64,000 bases of DNA from Bifidobacterium gallicum DSM 20093 = LMG 11596 (lineage in GTDB: Bacteria > Actinomycetota > Actinomycetes > Actinomycetales > Bifidobacteriaceae), in assembly GCF_000741205.1 (NCBI RefSeq), contig NZ_JGYW01000004.1, positions 124,001-188,000 on the forward strand, written 5' to 3'. How positions within the stretch are numbered: the stretch's first letter is position 1; the number at the start of each line of letters is the position of its first letter. This document shows positions 1 through 11,500 of the stretch, in pieces. Under the pieces are notes generated by a model. The model made no database searches. It was not told the origin of the DNA and saw nothing but the letters and a program-made list of their open reading frames with translations. Both the position numbers and the translations under genes were made by a program.

Positions 1-1069
1 CCGCCGGCGTAAAGGTGCCTATACCTACCCGACAGTAATTGTCGGGTCTCCGGAGGGTATTGGGCAGGCGCTCAAATTCATTAATAATCGCAAGCAACTC
101 AATTACAAGGCCATTGCCGTGTGCCCGATCCGCGTGAACCGCAAGACGGGTTTGATTGAGGCTGATGACGATTACGAGGCGCTCAAGACACAGATGAAAG
201 GCCATGGTGGCCACGGCATTATGCCGGTGCGCTATGGCGAGAACATGGGGGAGCGGTTCGCCCAGCTTGGCGCGCAGACGATCATGGTTACCGATGTGCT
301 CGACCGGTTCTCCGACAACCTCAACATGTTCTCGCTGCAAATGGAAGCCATGAACCTTGAGGTCGCGCTCGTCACGTCCGCAGTGGACATCGCGGGCCAT
401 GCCACGCGCATCCAAAACCGTAACGGCCTGACGATCATGACGATTTACTTGCCGCAGTATTCGCCATATGAGCAAATCAAGAAGCGCATCTTCGACATTG
501 TGGTTTCGAGTGTGGCCCTTGTGGTGTCGTCGCCAATCATGGCCATCGTGGCTTTGGCCATCAAGATGGAAGATGGCGGCCCAGTGTTCTATAAGCAGGA
601 GCGCATCGGATTGCGCGGCAAGCCGTTTTATATCCACAAGTTCAGGTCGATGTATGTCAATGCGGACGCGCGCCTTGAGGAAGTGCTCAAAGAACAAGGT
701 CAGGAACTTGGCGCCCGATACAAGCTCAAGCATGATCCGCGTATCACCAAGGTCGGCGCATTCATCCGCAAGACGAGCCTGGACGAGTTGCCGCAGTTCT
801 TTGACTCGTTCCGGGGCGCCATGAGTGTGGTGGGTCCACGACCACAGCGCGATTTTGAAGTGCGTGAATATGACCGTGTCTATGCTTCGCGTTTGCTCGT
901 CAAGCCCGGTATTACCGGTCCTTGGCAGGTCTCCGGCCGCAATGATCTGGATGAGGCAGAAAGCCGCCAGCTTGATGTGTCGTATGTGCAGGACTGGAGC
1001 GTGATGGGAGACATCGTATACATTCTTCGTACGGTGGGCACGGTGCTGCGGCCAAGCGGCGCGTATTAA
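1..1069 (+). CDS. Priming polyprenyl glycosylphosphotransferase, 3' part (5' end outside window)
   Basis: Reading frame 2 is open from the first base, so the gene begins upstream of the window. The visible C-terminal half is a bacterial sugar transferase domain: a hydrophobic helix (IVVSSVALVVSSPIMAIVAL) followed by the family signatures GPVFYKQERIG, KFRSM, KTSLDELPQ, VGPRP and KPGITGPWQVSGR. The family moves a hexose-1-phosphate from a nucleotide sugar to undecaprenyl phosphate at the inner membrane face, the first step of EPS repeat-unit assembly. Which sugar is primed cannot be read from the sequence. The part before the helix belongs to the usual CoA-binding-like region of the long WbaP/CpsD type. 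It is the only priming transferase in the window although two sets of assembly genes follow, so it may serve both. Confidence 0.93.
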   Translation, partial: RRRKGAYTYPTVIVGSPEGIGQALKFINNRKQLNYKAIAVCPIRVNRKTGLIEADDDYEALKTQMKGHGGHGIMPVRYGENMGERFAQLGAQTIMVTDVLDRFSDNLNMFSLQMEAMNLEVALVTSAVDIAGHATRIQNRNGLTIMTIYLPQYSPYEQIKKRIFDIVVSSVALVVSSPIMAIVALAIKMEDGGPVFYKQERIGLRGKPFYIHKFRSMYVNADARLEEVLKEQGQELGARYKLKHDPRITKVGAFIRKTSLDELPQFFDSFRGAMSVVGPRPQRDFEVREYDRVYASRLLVKPGITGPWQVSGRNDLDEAESRQLDVSYVQDWSVMGDIVYILRTVGTVLRPSGAY

Positions 1070-1108
1070 TGGTGTTGCTGAATAGGGCGGTGAAGTAGCA
1101 GGTAGTCG

Positions 1109-1195
1109 GATGGGCTGGAACGGTACTGGACGGTTTCGAACGGGCTGGGGCGGTTTCGAACGGTCTTGGACGGTACTGACGGTTCTGGGTTGCGG
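1109..1195 (+). repeat. Degenerate short direct repeats
   Basis: The stretch after the priming transferase repeats a unit of about a dozen bases resembling CGGTTTCGAACGG or CGGTACTGGACGG several times. No reading frame of interest covers it. It could be slippage-generated filler; I see no function. Confidence 0.5.
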
Positions 1196-1234
1196 TTGGG
1201 CGCTGGTGAGTGATTGTTGATTGCTAAATGCGCC

Positions 1235-1308
1235 ATGCGCTGCTGGGAAAAGCGAGACTGAACAACGTTGGAAGATGTTGGAAGCTTGAGCTTATCCCAG
1301 CAGCGCAT
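1235..1308. repeat. 19-bp inverted repeat in gene-free stretch
   Basis: Arms 1235-1253 and 1290-1308 are reverse complements except for one base and are separated by 36 bases. The arms contain GCGCTGCTGGGA and TCCCAGCAGCGC. No T-tract follows either arm, so a simple intrinsic terminator is not the obvious reading. It lies in the 330-base gap between the priming transferase and the unknown membrane protein. Confidence 0.6.
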
Positions 1309-1400
1309 TGTGCATGCGGCTTGAGTAGAACCGTGCACAATGGAACTGTTGTTTGTTGTGTTGATTATGAGTTGATCATTATTGGAAGTGGGGCGGTTCC

Positions 1401-2036
1401 ATGGCATCCAAAAACCGGCAGCGAGGTGTATCCAACCGACAGCGAGGTGGATCCAAAGGGTTCGTGGTTTGCGTCGTGTTGTTTGTGGCATCGCTTGTGG
1501 GATTAGTGGTATCGCTGTGCGATGATTTCGTGGTATCGAGCGATGTGCTTGTTGAAATCTCGGTGCTTGTGCTCTTTATTGCCGGATTCTTTATGACCAC
1601 GCGCCGCATGCAGTTCATCTACTTGGTGTTCGCCAATCTCTACTGCATTGTGTTTCTTGCGATTTTTGGATATATGACCTATGTGACGACTGACCATGGC
1701 ATCAGCATTCTGTTTTTGATCCAGATCATTTTCCTTTGCATCAATCTGGTGCCGATTATTTGGCATCATTTGGCGGGTCGCGTGTTCTACTTCACCTATC
1801 AACGTCAGCTGATTTACCCTACGATGTTCTTTTTGTTCTTGTTGCTGAGCCGCTTGCCAGGAGGTGCCAACCTTATTGAACAAATCACGCATGAAGTCTT
1901 CTCGCTAATCATCTTCTCGCAAGCGTTCAGCATGTTCAACGCGTTCCATACGATTGGCAAGGCCTACCATTTGGCCACCTATGCGCAAGAGTCCGCGGAA
2001 CTCGGCGAGGACGATGAGGAAGCGGAAATGGAGTAA
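1401..2036 (+). CDS. Unknown membrane protein, five hydrophobic segments
   Basis: I do not recognise the family. The 211-residue product starts with a basic, Gln/Arg-rich segment in which NRQRG occurs twice (a short in-frame tandem repeat), followed by hydrophobic segments at about residues 20-41, 47-65, 71-94, 99-120 and 138-153, and a short strongly acidic tail (EDDEEAEME). The ATG is preceded by a purine-rich stretch with GTGGGG that could serve as ribosome site. It lies between the priming transferase and rmlB on the same strand, so a role in polysaccharide export or assembly is possible, but position is the only support. AT-rich codons in the membrane segments reflect Phe/Ile/Leu content. 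Confidence 0.75.
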   Translation: MASKNRQRGVSNRQRGGSKGFVVCVVLFVASLVGLVVSLCDDFVVSSDVLVEISVLVLFIAGFFMTTRRMQFIYLVFANLYCIVFLAIFGYMTYVTTDHGISILFLIQIIFLCINLVPIIWHHLAGRVFYFTYQRQLIYPTMFFLFLLLSRLPGGANLIEQITHEVFSLIIFSQAFSMFNAFHTIGKAYHLATYAQESAELGEDDEEAEME

Positions 2037-2095
2037 ACAAGCGCAGGCGCTACTCCACCACAGGTATTATTTCAGCGCAGGCACTGTGATAGTAG

Positions 2096-3166
<1,071 letters not shown>

Positions 3167-3332
3167 ATCAACAGCCGTCCATCTTGTGAGCAATGCTGCA
3201 AATGATTGCAGCCACATGTCTTATTGCTTGAGTGATTGACATTGTTGGAATGCGACACGCGGATACGTCTCGAGCTGTCTCATATTTTACAAGATTTGCC
3301 TGATCTGACCCATACGAAGCCGCGATTTGTAC

Positions 3333-3442
3333 TATACTGAAATCAATTGCTAACGTTCTCATCACCGACCCTCACAACTGCCCATCAAGGCATAATCTTC
3401 ACTGACAGAAGAATAATCATGTGAGAACGCCATGAGAACGTT
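3333..3442 (+). promoter_or_regulatory. Candidate promoter -10 and LacI-type operators before first amylase
   Basis: TATACT at 3333-3338 is a good -10 hexamer, without a clear -35. Thirteen bases after it lies CTAACGTTCTC with a central CG (3354/3355), overlapping the expected transcription start. Two more copies of GAGAACG follow (centres 3428/3429 and 3439/3440), and 3352-3362 and 3432-3442 are exact reverse complements (AACGTTCTCAT). Dyads centred on CG are typical of LacI-family operators, which control many bifidobacterial carbohydrate genes. The third amylase has the same layout. The rest of the gap 3167-3546 holds no gene I can support. Confidence 0.45.
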
Positions 3443-3546
3443 CGCAGAGCGAAGCTGAATCATTCGGAATATCTGCCAAAAGAGAGGTCGCTTCGCTTAC
3501 CCGATGTCCAATGAGGAGCATCGAAATGAGAGAGAAAGGAACCACT

Positions 3547-6500
3547 GTGTCGCACACGGTGACGAACCGGGCTCAGGGTGTTGAAGGAACGGAACCTTCA
3601 GTTGCCATGACCGGCTCACGTAATACCAACAGGGGAGCAGCCAAGAAGGCTACTGCCCTTGTTTTGTCTATGGCCACATTGCTGGGTGGCCTGTCGCTTG
3701 GTGTTTCAACCGCACAAGCGGCGATCCCGACTACGAGCTACGACCGCACTCTTGGCAATGCCACATTCGAGGCGGCACGCCAGCAGAACGGCTTGGCCAA
3801 GGAGATGAGCTACGGCTCCATCCTGCATGCTTGGATGTGGTCGGCCAACACACTGAAGTCCAAGATGGCAGAGATTGCCGATGCAGGCTATACCACGATT
3901 CAGACAGTTCCGATTGCAGAAATCAAGGGACCTGTCCGCGGTATGCAATTCGACGAGAACTGGTACTTCGTGTATCAGCCCACTGGCACCAAGATTGGCA
4001 ACAAGGTTATTGGTACCGAGGCTGAAATTCAGGCTATGACGGCTGAAGCCCATAAGTACGGCATCCGCGTCATTGCCGACGGCGTTATCAACCACTTCTC
4101 CTCCGACTGGAACGCCATTGATCCCGAGTGGCAAGACAAGAACCTGTTTCACACGCGTAACGGCATTTGCGGTGGCGCAGATGGCGACAAGATCAATTAC
4201 GGCGAACGTTGGCAGGTCACTCAGTGCCATCTGTTGGGTCTGTGGGATTTGAACACGCAGAGCCAGGAAGTGTCCAACCGCATGCACGATTATCTGTCGC
4301 GTGCAGTGGCTGACGGTATTGACGGCTTCCGCTACGATGCGGCCAAGCACATTGAGCTTCCGAACGAATTCGCTACGTATTCTCCTTACTACGACACCAT
4401 CCTGCCGAACGGCGCCCAGTACCAGTATGGTGAGGTGCTGCAGGGTGACTCCGGTCTGAACGCAGCCGCATATCCGGCCCTGTTCGATAAGTACTCGACG
4501 AACGGCGGCGGTAACACCGCTTCCAAGTTCGGTGGTACTATCCGTGCTGCTATCAACTCGGGCCGCGTTTCTGCCTCCTCCATGCGTAACTTGCAGGGCG
4601 ATGGTGTGCGCGACAACCAGCTTGTCACTTGGGTTGAGTCGCACGATAACTACGCCAACAAGGAAATGGATGGCCACGGCGTTTCCTCGGCCATCTCGGC
4701 CGAAAAGATTCGTAAGGGCTGGGCCCTGATTGCATCACGTGCTGGTGGCGCTCCGCTGTTCTTCAACCGTCCGGTCGGTTCCGGTGGTCCTAGCCAGCCG
4801 CAGTTCTCTGAGCGGACCCAGCTGGGCTCCGCTGGCGATGACGAATGGAAGCATCCTGAGGTCAAGTGGGTCAACAAGTTCCGTAACGCTATGGAAGGCT
4901 CGCCTGAGAACCTGCAGAACTGCAACGGCGACCAGTCCTGTGTGACAATCGAACGTGGTATTGCTGATGGCAACAGCGGCAGCGACGGCCTCGTCGCTGT
5001 CAACCTGGGCGGCGGTGACAAGGATCTTGCCGGCATGTCGACCATCCTTGACGACGGTACCTATAAGGACCAGGTCAATGGCGGTTCCATCACTGTGTCG
5101 GGCGGCAAGATCACTTCCGGCCGCGCTGCCGGCAACAAGGTCAGCGTCTTCTGGAACAACGAAGGCGGCTCCAATATTGGTGCAGAGTCCATCAGCGCCG
5201 CTCCGATGAATACCACGTTCACGGGCAACGGTATCGAAGTCACACTGCGCGCACAGAACGCCACCGATTTGAAGTGGACGACTTCCGATGGCAAGTCGGG
5301 CACGTTCGCATCCGGCGAGAAGATCACGGTCGGTGCCTCGGCACAGGTCGGCGACACCATCACGTTGACCATTACGGGTAAGGGCACCGGCGCTGAAGGC
5401 AAGAGCCTCAAGCAGACCTATACCTACACGAAGACCGAGCGCTCGTCTCAGAACCTGGCCAAGTACTACACCACCAACACCACGGGTCAGAAGATCAAGA
5501 AGACGATCTCGGTTGATGGTGCTGCTGGTGACTGGGACAGCTCCATGCTGATCGCCCAGGGTACGGCCAACGATGATCCGCGTATTTACCGTGAAAACTC
5601 GATGTATGAGATGCCTATCGATCTCTATGCGCTTTACGGTACCTACGATGACAACAACCTGTACCTGATGTGGGAAATGACGAACGTCCAGGATGTCGTT
5701 GACCAAATGGACAACTATCCAATCGGCCGTCCTGCCCATGTGGAGAAGGGCCCTGCAATCTGGATCGCTCTGGACACGGGTCGTCCTGACAACCGTGTTG
5801 GCAAGAATGCCAATCTGCAAACTGGTGGCACCATCTGGGATTCTCGCATCTCTTGGGAGCAGAATGTCAACAACGTCATTGGCCTTGCTGTGAAGAAGGG
5901 CGAGAACGGTCCGTGGGTGTACGGCGGTGACGAAACCGGTCTGAGCGCTACAGCACTCTACGGTCCCGGTGCTGATCCGAAGTCGGGTACTCAGAAGAGC
6001 AACATCCAGTATGCTGCTGGAACCGGCCTGCTGAGCAAGTCCGTCATGGGTCTCGAAGGCGGTTGGGGTCACTACAACAACCGTCTGCCAGGCGACATGA
6101 AGAACGACAATGGTCCTTGGGTTGACTTCATGTCCAAGGGGCACAACCCCAGCACGCAGGATTCAATCTGCGAGATTGCAATTCCGCTCGAGGAACTCGG
6201 CATCTCTGCTGCTGACGTTGAGAAGACCGGTGTTGGCGTGCAGGTTGTGGCAACCATGGGTCTGTCCGGTATGGACTCCCTGCCTTACGATCTGACGGTC
6301 AATGACAACGCTGATCTGCCCGATACGCAGTCCCAGGAGAACAACTCTTACGAGAAGTCCGATGAGGATTCGTTCTCGGTGCCTATGGCCCGCATCGGCA
6401 ACGCTGGTGGCGAAGTAGAAATCATTCCGGTCGATTCTGTGACAATTGCCGGTGGCGACATCTCCATCGACCTTGGCACGTCTCGCACGGCTCAGGTTTC

Positions 6501-8364
6501 CGCTACGGTCAGCCCGGCTAACGCAACTTCCAAGAAGGTCACGTGGGCATCGTCGAACGAGGCTGTGGCCAAGATCGACAAGAATGGCAAGATCACGGCC
6601 TCCAAGGCTGGCACGACTACTATCACCGCAACGGCCGGTGGCAAGTCCGCTTCCATTAAGGTCACGGTGACTGGTGAGCTCGTAATCCCGACCACCACGA
6701 CGGTCTACTATCCGTCCGCAACCTACGGTGCTAACTCCACTTACCTGCATTACCGCGTGAATAAGAACGGTGCTGCTGGCACTTGGACCACGGTTCCTGG
6801 TGTGAAGATGGAAGCCGCTTGCGATGGCTGGGTCAAGTACACGGTTGACAACCCGAACCAAGACGAAGTCGAGTTCGTGATCAACAACGGTGCTGGCGCT
6901 TGGGATAACAACGGTGAAGCCAACTACAAGGGCACGGGTGAATCCCTGAAGCTCCAGAACGGCACGCTGACTGTTGACTCCGCTCCATGCGTGGTGGATG
7001 TGCCTGTCTCCTCGGTGTCGATTGCTGGTGGCGATTTCTCGCTGGCTGTGGATGCCACGAAGCAGCTTTCTGCTTCGGTTGCTCCGTCGAACGCGACGGA
7101 CAAGGTCGTGTCGTGGAAGTCGTCGGATGCGGCTGTCGCCACGGTTGACGCTTCGGGCAAGGTGATGGCGAAGAAGGCTGGTTCGGCCACGATTACGGCT
7201 TCGGCTGGTGGCAAGTCGTCGTCGGTGACGGTGACGGTGGTTTCGGCTTTGGTGCCGGTGTCGTCGGTGACGATTTCCCCGTCGTCGTTGTCGTTGAAGA
7301 AGGGTGAGTCGGGCCAGTTGACGGCCACGGTTGCCCCGTCGAACGCTTCGGACAAGACGGTGACGTGGCGTTCGAGCAATCCTGCTGTGGTGTCGGTTGA
7401 CGCGGATGGCAAGGTGACGGCGCTCAAGGCTGGTGTGGCCGCGGTGACGGCTACGGCTGGTGGTGTGGCGTCTTCGGCGATCGCGGTGTCGGTGACGGAG
7501 ACGACGGTGGTGCCGGTGACGGGTGTGCAGGTGTCCGATCCGGCGGATGGCAAGCTGGAGTTGACTGTTGGCGCTTCGCACCAGGTCAAGGCTTCGGTGA
7601 CCCCGTCGAACGCAACGGACCAAACAGTGTCGTATTCGTCGACCAACGCTTCGGTGGTGAGTGTCTCGTCGACCGGCGTGGTCACTGCGAAGACTGAAGG
7701 CACTGCAAACATCATTGTGTCCGCTTCGGGCCATGCTGCACTGGTGTCCGTGAAGGTGACACCGCGTAAGGTGCAGTTTACGGATGTGCCGGTGTCGGCG
7801 TGGCAGGCGTCTGATATTCAGTGGCTTGCTGACAATGCCATTTCGATGGGCAATGGTGATGGCACGTTCGGGTTTGGCAAGTCGTTGAACCGTCGTGACA
7901 TGGCTATTTTCCTGTATCGTTTGGCGAAGTTGAATGGTGACGCTTCGGCGGCGTCGTTCAAGCCTTCGGCTGCGGATTATGCTCGGTTCTCGGATGTCAA
8001 GCAGGGGTCGTTTGGTGCGACCGAGGTGTTGTGGTTGGCGTCCAAGGGTGTGATCAAGGGGTTCGAGGATGGTTCGTTCCGTGGGGACAAGTCGTTGAAC
8101 CGTCAGGATTCGGCGATTTACCTGTATCGTTTCGCGAAGGTGATGGGTGACGCTTCGGCGTCGTCGTTCAAGCCTTCGGCTGCGGATTACGCGCGGTTCT
8201 CGGATGTCAAGCAGGGTTCGTTTGGTGCCACGGAGATTTTGTGGTTGACCAGTGTGGGCATTGTCAAGGGCAACACGGACGGCACGTTCCGTGGTGGCAG
8301 CAACCTCACTCGTGAGGACATGGCCGTGTTCCTGCACCGCACACACAACCATCTGAACAAATAA
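3547..8364 (+). CDS. Surface alpha-amylase, GH13-CBM74-CBM25-Big2-SLH
   Basis: Secreted endo-acting starch hydrolase, 1605 residues. Order: signal peptide to about residue 58 (cut after AQA); GH13 barrel to about 535 with nucleophile D264 (GFRYDAAKH), acid/base E296 (YGEVLQ) and D367 (ESHDNY); an Ig/Fn3-like module to about 632; a region of about 320 residues (633-955) matching CBM74, the long starch-binding family of resistant-starch amylases (GDWDSSMLIAQG, YDDNNLYLMWEMTN); Big2; CBM25 (1047-1146, GAGAWDNNG); three Big2; three SLH repeats (1408-1605). The GTG at 3547 follows AGAAAGGA and aligns with the start of the third amylase (both begin V-S-H); ATG 3526 and 3511 are in-frame alternatives. 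SLH repeats should hold it on the cell wall. Closest in design to the RSD amylases of B. adolescentis. Confidence 0.93.
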   Translation: MSHTVTNRAQGVEGTEPSVAMTGSRNTNRGAAKKATALVLSMATLLGGLSLGVSTAQAAIPTTSYDRTLGNATFEAARQQNGLAKEMSYGSILHAWMWSANTLKSKMAEIADAGYTTIQTVPIAEIKGPVRGMQFDENWYFVYQPTGTKIGNKVIGTEAEIQAMTAEAHKYGIRVIADGVINHFSSDWNAIDPEWQDKNLFHTRNGICGGADGDKINYGERWQVTQCHLLGLWDLNTQSQEVSNRMHDYLSRAVADGIDGFRYDAAKHIELPNEFATYSPYYDTILPNGAQYQYGEVLQGDSGLNAAAYPALFDKYSTNGGGNTASKFGGTIRAAINSGRVSASSMRNLQGDGVRDNQLVTWVESHDNYANKEMDGHGVSSAISAEKIRKGWALIASRAGGAPLFFNRPVGSGGPSQPQFSERTQLGSAGDDEWKHPEVKWVNKFRNAMEGSPENLQNCNGDQSCVTIERGIADGNSGSDGLVAVNLGGGDKDLAGMSTILDDGTYKDQVNGGSITVSGGKITSGRAAGNKVSVFWNNEGGSNIGAESISAAPMNTTFTGNGIEVTLRAQNATDLKWTTSDGKSGTFASGEKITVGASAQVGDTITLTITGKGTGAEGKSLKQTYTYTKTERSSQNLAKYYTTNTTGQKIKKTISVDGAAGDWDSSMLIAQGTANDDPRIYRENSMYEMPIDLYALYGTYDDNNLYLMWEMTNVQDVVDQMDNYPIGRPAHVEKGPAIWIALDTGRPDNRVGKNANLQTGGTIWDSRISWEQNVNNVIGLAVKKGENGPWVYGGDETGLSATALYGPGADPKSGTQKSNIQYAAGTGLLSKSVMGLEGGWGHYNNRLPGDMKNDNGPWVDFMSKGHNPSTQDSICEIAIPLEELGISAADVEKTGVGVQVVATMGLSGMDSLPYDLTVNDNADLPDTQSQENNSYEKSDEDSFSVPMARIGNAGGEVEIIPVDSVTIAGGDISIDLGTSRTAQVSATVSPANATSKKVTWASSNEAVAKIDKNGKITASKAGTTTITATAGGKSASIKVTVTGELVIPTTTTVYYPSATYGANSTYLHYRVNKNGAAGTWTTVPGVKMEAACDGWVKYTVDNPNQDEVEFVINNGAGAWDNNGEANYKGTGESLKLQNGTLTVDSAPCVVDVPVSSVSIAGGDFSLAVDATKQLSASVAPSNATDKVVSWKSSDAAVATVDASGKVMAKKAGSATITASAGGKSSSVTVTVVSALVPVSSVTISPSSLSLKKGESGQLTATVAPSNASDKTVTWRSSNPAVVSVDADGKVTALKAGVAAVTATAGGVASSAIAVSVTETTVVPVTGVQVSDPADGKLELTVGASHQVKASVTPSNATDQTVSYSSTNASVVSVSSTGVVTAKTEGTANIIVSASGHAALVSVKVTPRKVQFTDVPVSAWQASDIQWLADNAISMGNGDGTFGFGKSLNRRDMAIFLYRLAKLNGDASAASFKPSAADYARFSDVKQGSFGATEVLWLASKGVIKGFEDGSFRGDKSLNRQDSAIYLYRFAKVMGDASASSFKPSAADYARFSDVKQGSFGATEILWLTSVGIVKGNTDGTFRGGSNLTREDMAVFLHRTHNHLNK

Positions 8365-8435
8365 GCCCAAACGTCGGTATACCGGCAACAATGACAGGAT
8401 AATTGGCTGATTACATAGCAGATATCTTTGTCGCC

Positions 8436-8470
8436 TAGGGGGCGAGACGGTAGTCCCGCCCCCTATTTTT
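8436..8470 (+). terminator. Intrinsic terminator of first amylase
   Basis: Arms of 13 bases (8436-8448 and 8453-8465, one mismatch) with a GGTA loop are followed by TTTTT. It ends transcription of the first amylase. It lies only 45 bases before the start of the second amylase, so that gene has a very short leader and probably its own promoter, or depends on read-through. Confidence 0.88.
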
Positions 8471-8514
8471 ACACATTATTCTTGTGGATACTCATTCTTG
8501 TAAGGAAGCAACGA

Positions 8515-11500
8515 ATGTCATTTTCTTCGTCTTTCCTCGCCATGAGGAAGAAAGCTATTGCTGGCTTGCTGGCAGTGGCCACAATGGGAGCAGGGCTAGC
8601 GGTATCCGTTTCGCAGCCAGAGGCCGCCCAGGCAGCAACGCGAGACAGCTACTCCGACACGATCGGCAATCCGTCGTTTGAGGCAGCCCGCAACAAGTAC
8701 GGCCTGACCAAGAACATGCGTGATGGTTCCACGTTGCATACGTTCATGTGGTCGTTCAAGACGATTACTGAGCATATGCCGGAAATCGCACAGGCCGGCT
8801 ATACGTCAATTCAGACGAACAATGTTTCGGCTGTCAAAGACAATAGTGAACTCGGCAAAGGCAACTGGTATCTCAACTGGTACTACATTTACCAGCCGAC
8901 CGACACGACCGTTGGCAACTACATCCTCGGTACTGCCGAAGAGTTCAAGACGATGTGCGATACCGCTCATCAGTATGGCGTGCGCGTCATCGTCGATGCT
9001 GTCGCCAACCATTTCACCTCCGACTTTGATGTGATCGAACCGGCATGGCAAGACAAATCCCTGTTCCATGTGAACAAGGGCAATATCAGCGATTACAACG
9101 ATCGTGAAGACTGCACGCAGAATCAGCTGTCGGGCCTGTGGGATCTCAATACGCAGAGCAAGGAAGTCGAAAACCGCATGGCCGACTTCTACAAGCAGGT
9201 CGTCGCGCTGGGTGCCGACGGTTTCCGTTATGATGCTGCAAAGCATATCGAGCTGCCGGGAGAATTCGGTGGCTCAACGTATTGGACCGGCATTCTGAAC
9301 AATGGTTCGCAGTACCAGTACGGTGAAGTGCTGCAAGACAAGAACGTGCGCGAAGTGGATTACGCGAACATGTTCTCGCAATCCTCGATCGGTGGCGGCG
9401 GTGTCACGGGTTCCGATTACGGCCAGGAAATGCGCAACTCGATGAACGACCGTTCGCTTTCTGCACGTTTCTTCTCCGACTACCGCATGGGCACCAGCCC
9501 CGACAAGATTGTCACCTGGATTGAATCGCACGACAATTACTGCGATCGCCAGTCCGAGAAGTTCACTGAAGAGCAGGTTCGCGGCGCCTATGCAACGATG
9601 AACGCACGCGGTGAGACGATGACGCTGTTCTTCAACCGCCCTTACGCTTCGGGTGGTACGCAGCCGTGGTTCTCTGAGAAGTCAAAGATCGGTGACGTTG
9701 GCGCCGACGATTGGAAGCAGCCTGGCATTGTCGCGTCGAACCATTTCCGTAACGCTATGGTTGGCAACGACATGAACACCGTCAACTGCGGCGGTGACCA
9801 GTGCGTCATGGTCGAGCGATACAAGAAGAACGGCAGCTCTGCCGATGACGGTCTGCTCGTCGCAACGACTGAACGTGGCGGTTCGTCAATCAATGGCATG
9901 AGCACGAAGCTCGACGACGGTGTGTATACCGATGAAGTCTCGGGCGCGAAGCTCACTGTTTCCGGCGGCAAGATTTCCGCCACTGAAATCGGCCCGAACA
10001 CGGTCGCCGCGTTCTACAACGCCAAGGTTGACACGACGCCGATTTCGTCCGCGACTGCCGCTCCTAATCAGGGTGTTATTGAAGACACGAAGAGCGTCAC
10101 GCTGCGTTCGTTCAATATGGCGAACGCCTCGTACAGCACGTCCGAAGGCGCTTCCGGTTCGTTCAAGGACGGCGACATCATCGAAATTGGCGGTTCTACC
10201 GGTTCCGGCGGCACCGTGACCGTCACCGTGAGCGGTACCGGCAACAACGGCAAGCAGGTGAACAAGACCTTCACCTACACGAAGGAAACAGTCACTCCAG
10301 TTGATACGTTGACGATTTCCGGCGACGGTGTCTCGAACAACACGCTCACTATCGATCTCGCGTCCGCCACGAGCGCGCAGCTTGAGGCAACGTATACTCC
10401 TGCGAACGCGACCGTCAAGAAGGTCACCTGGACTTCTTCTGATCCGACTGTTGCGACCGTCTCGTCGACGGGCGCTGTCGAGGCGATCAAGGCCGGCTCG
10501 ACTACAATCTCCGTGACTGCAGGTGACAAGACCACGTCGATTTCTGTGCGTGTGACTGGCGATATTCCCGTCGACCAGATGACAACTATTTATTACCCAT
10601 CTAGCACCTATGGCAAAGACTCCACCTATATCCATTACCGTGTCGGAGACGGCGCATGGACTGTGGCGCCTGGCGAAAAGATGAGTGAAGCATGCGATGG
10701 CTGGGTTTCCAAGCGCATCACGACAGGCGGCAAGGCCGTGACGTTCGATTTCAACAACGGTGCCGGCGCTTGGGACAACAACGGAGGCAAGGATTACACC
10801 GGTAAGGGCACGACCCTTGTGGTGGAGAAGGGTCAAATTGGCGTAACAGTGCCGTGCAAGACCACTCCGGATCCGGTTGTCGTGCCGGTTTCTTCGGTGT
10901 CGATTGCTGGTGGCGATTTCTCGCTGACGGAAGGCGCGTCGAAGCAGTTGTCTGCGACGGTTGCTCCTTCGAATGCGACGGACAAGGTCGTGTCGTGGAA
11001 GTCTTCGAATGCGACTGTCGCCACGGTTGACGCTTCGGGCAACGTGACTGCGAAGAAGGCTGGTACAGCTACAATCACGGCTACGGCTGGTGGCAAGTCG
11101 TCGTCGGTGACGGTCACTGTGTCGGCCGCTTCGGTTGATGTTCCTGTTGAGTCGGTGTTGGTGTCTCCGTCGTCGTTGGTGTTGAGGAGGGGTGAGTCGG
11201 GGCAGTTGTCGGCTTCGGTTGCCCCGTCGGATGCGTCGGACAAGTCGGTGGTGTGGTATTCGAGCAATCCTGCTGTGGCTTCGGTTGACGCTTCGGGCAA
11301 GGTGACGGCGCTCAAGGCTGGTGTGGCCGCGATCACGGCTTCGGCTGGTGGTGTGGTGTCGTCGGCGGTATCGGTGACGGTGACGGACACGGTGGTTCCG
11401 GTGACGGGTATCACGGTGGACGATCCGGCTGATGGCAAGCTGGGGTTGCAGGAGGGCGCGTCGAAGGTGATCCGCACGACGGTGACGCCGTGGAACGCGT

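Noticed and set aside
6163-8391. 742-codon open frame on the minus strand opposite the first amylase (similar long ones opposite the other two)
   Set aside because: It lies wholly antisense to clear domains, is rich in Arg/His from GTG/TCG-type codons on the other strand, and has no ribosome site or family match. It is a codon-bias shadow.
8428-8514. Longer N-terminus for the second amylase
   Set aside because: It would begin ahead of a strong terminator hairpin and has no ribosome site; the ATG at 8515 has AAGGAAG and gives a proper signal peptide.
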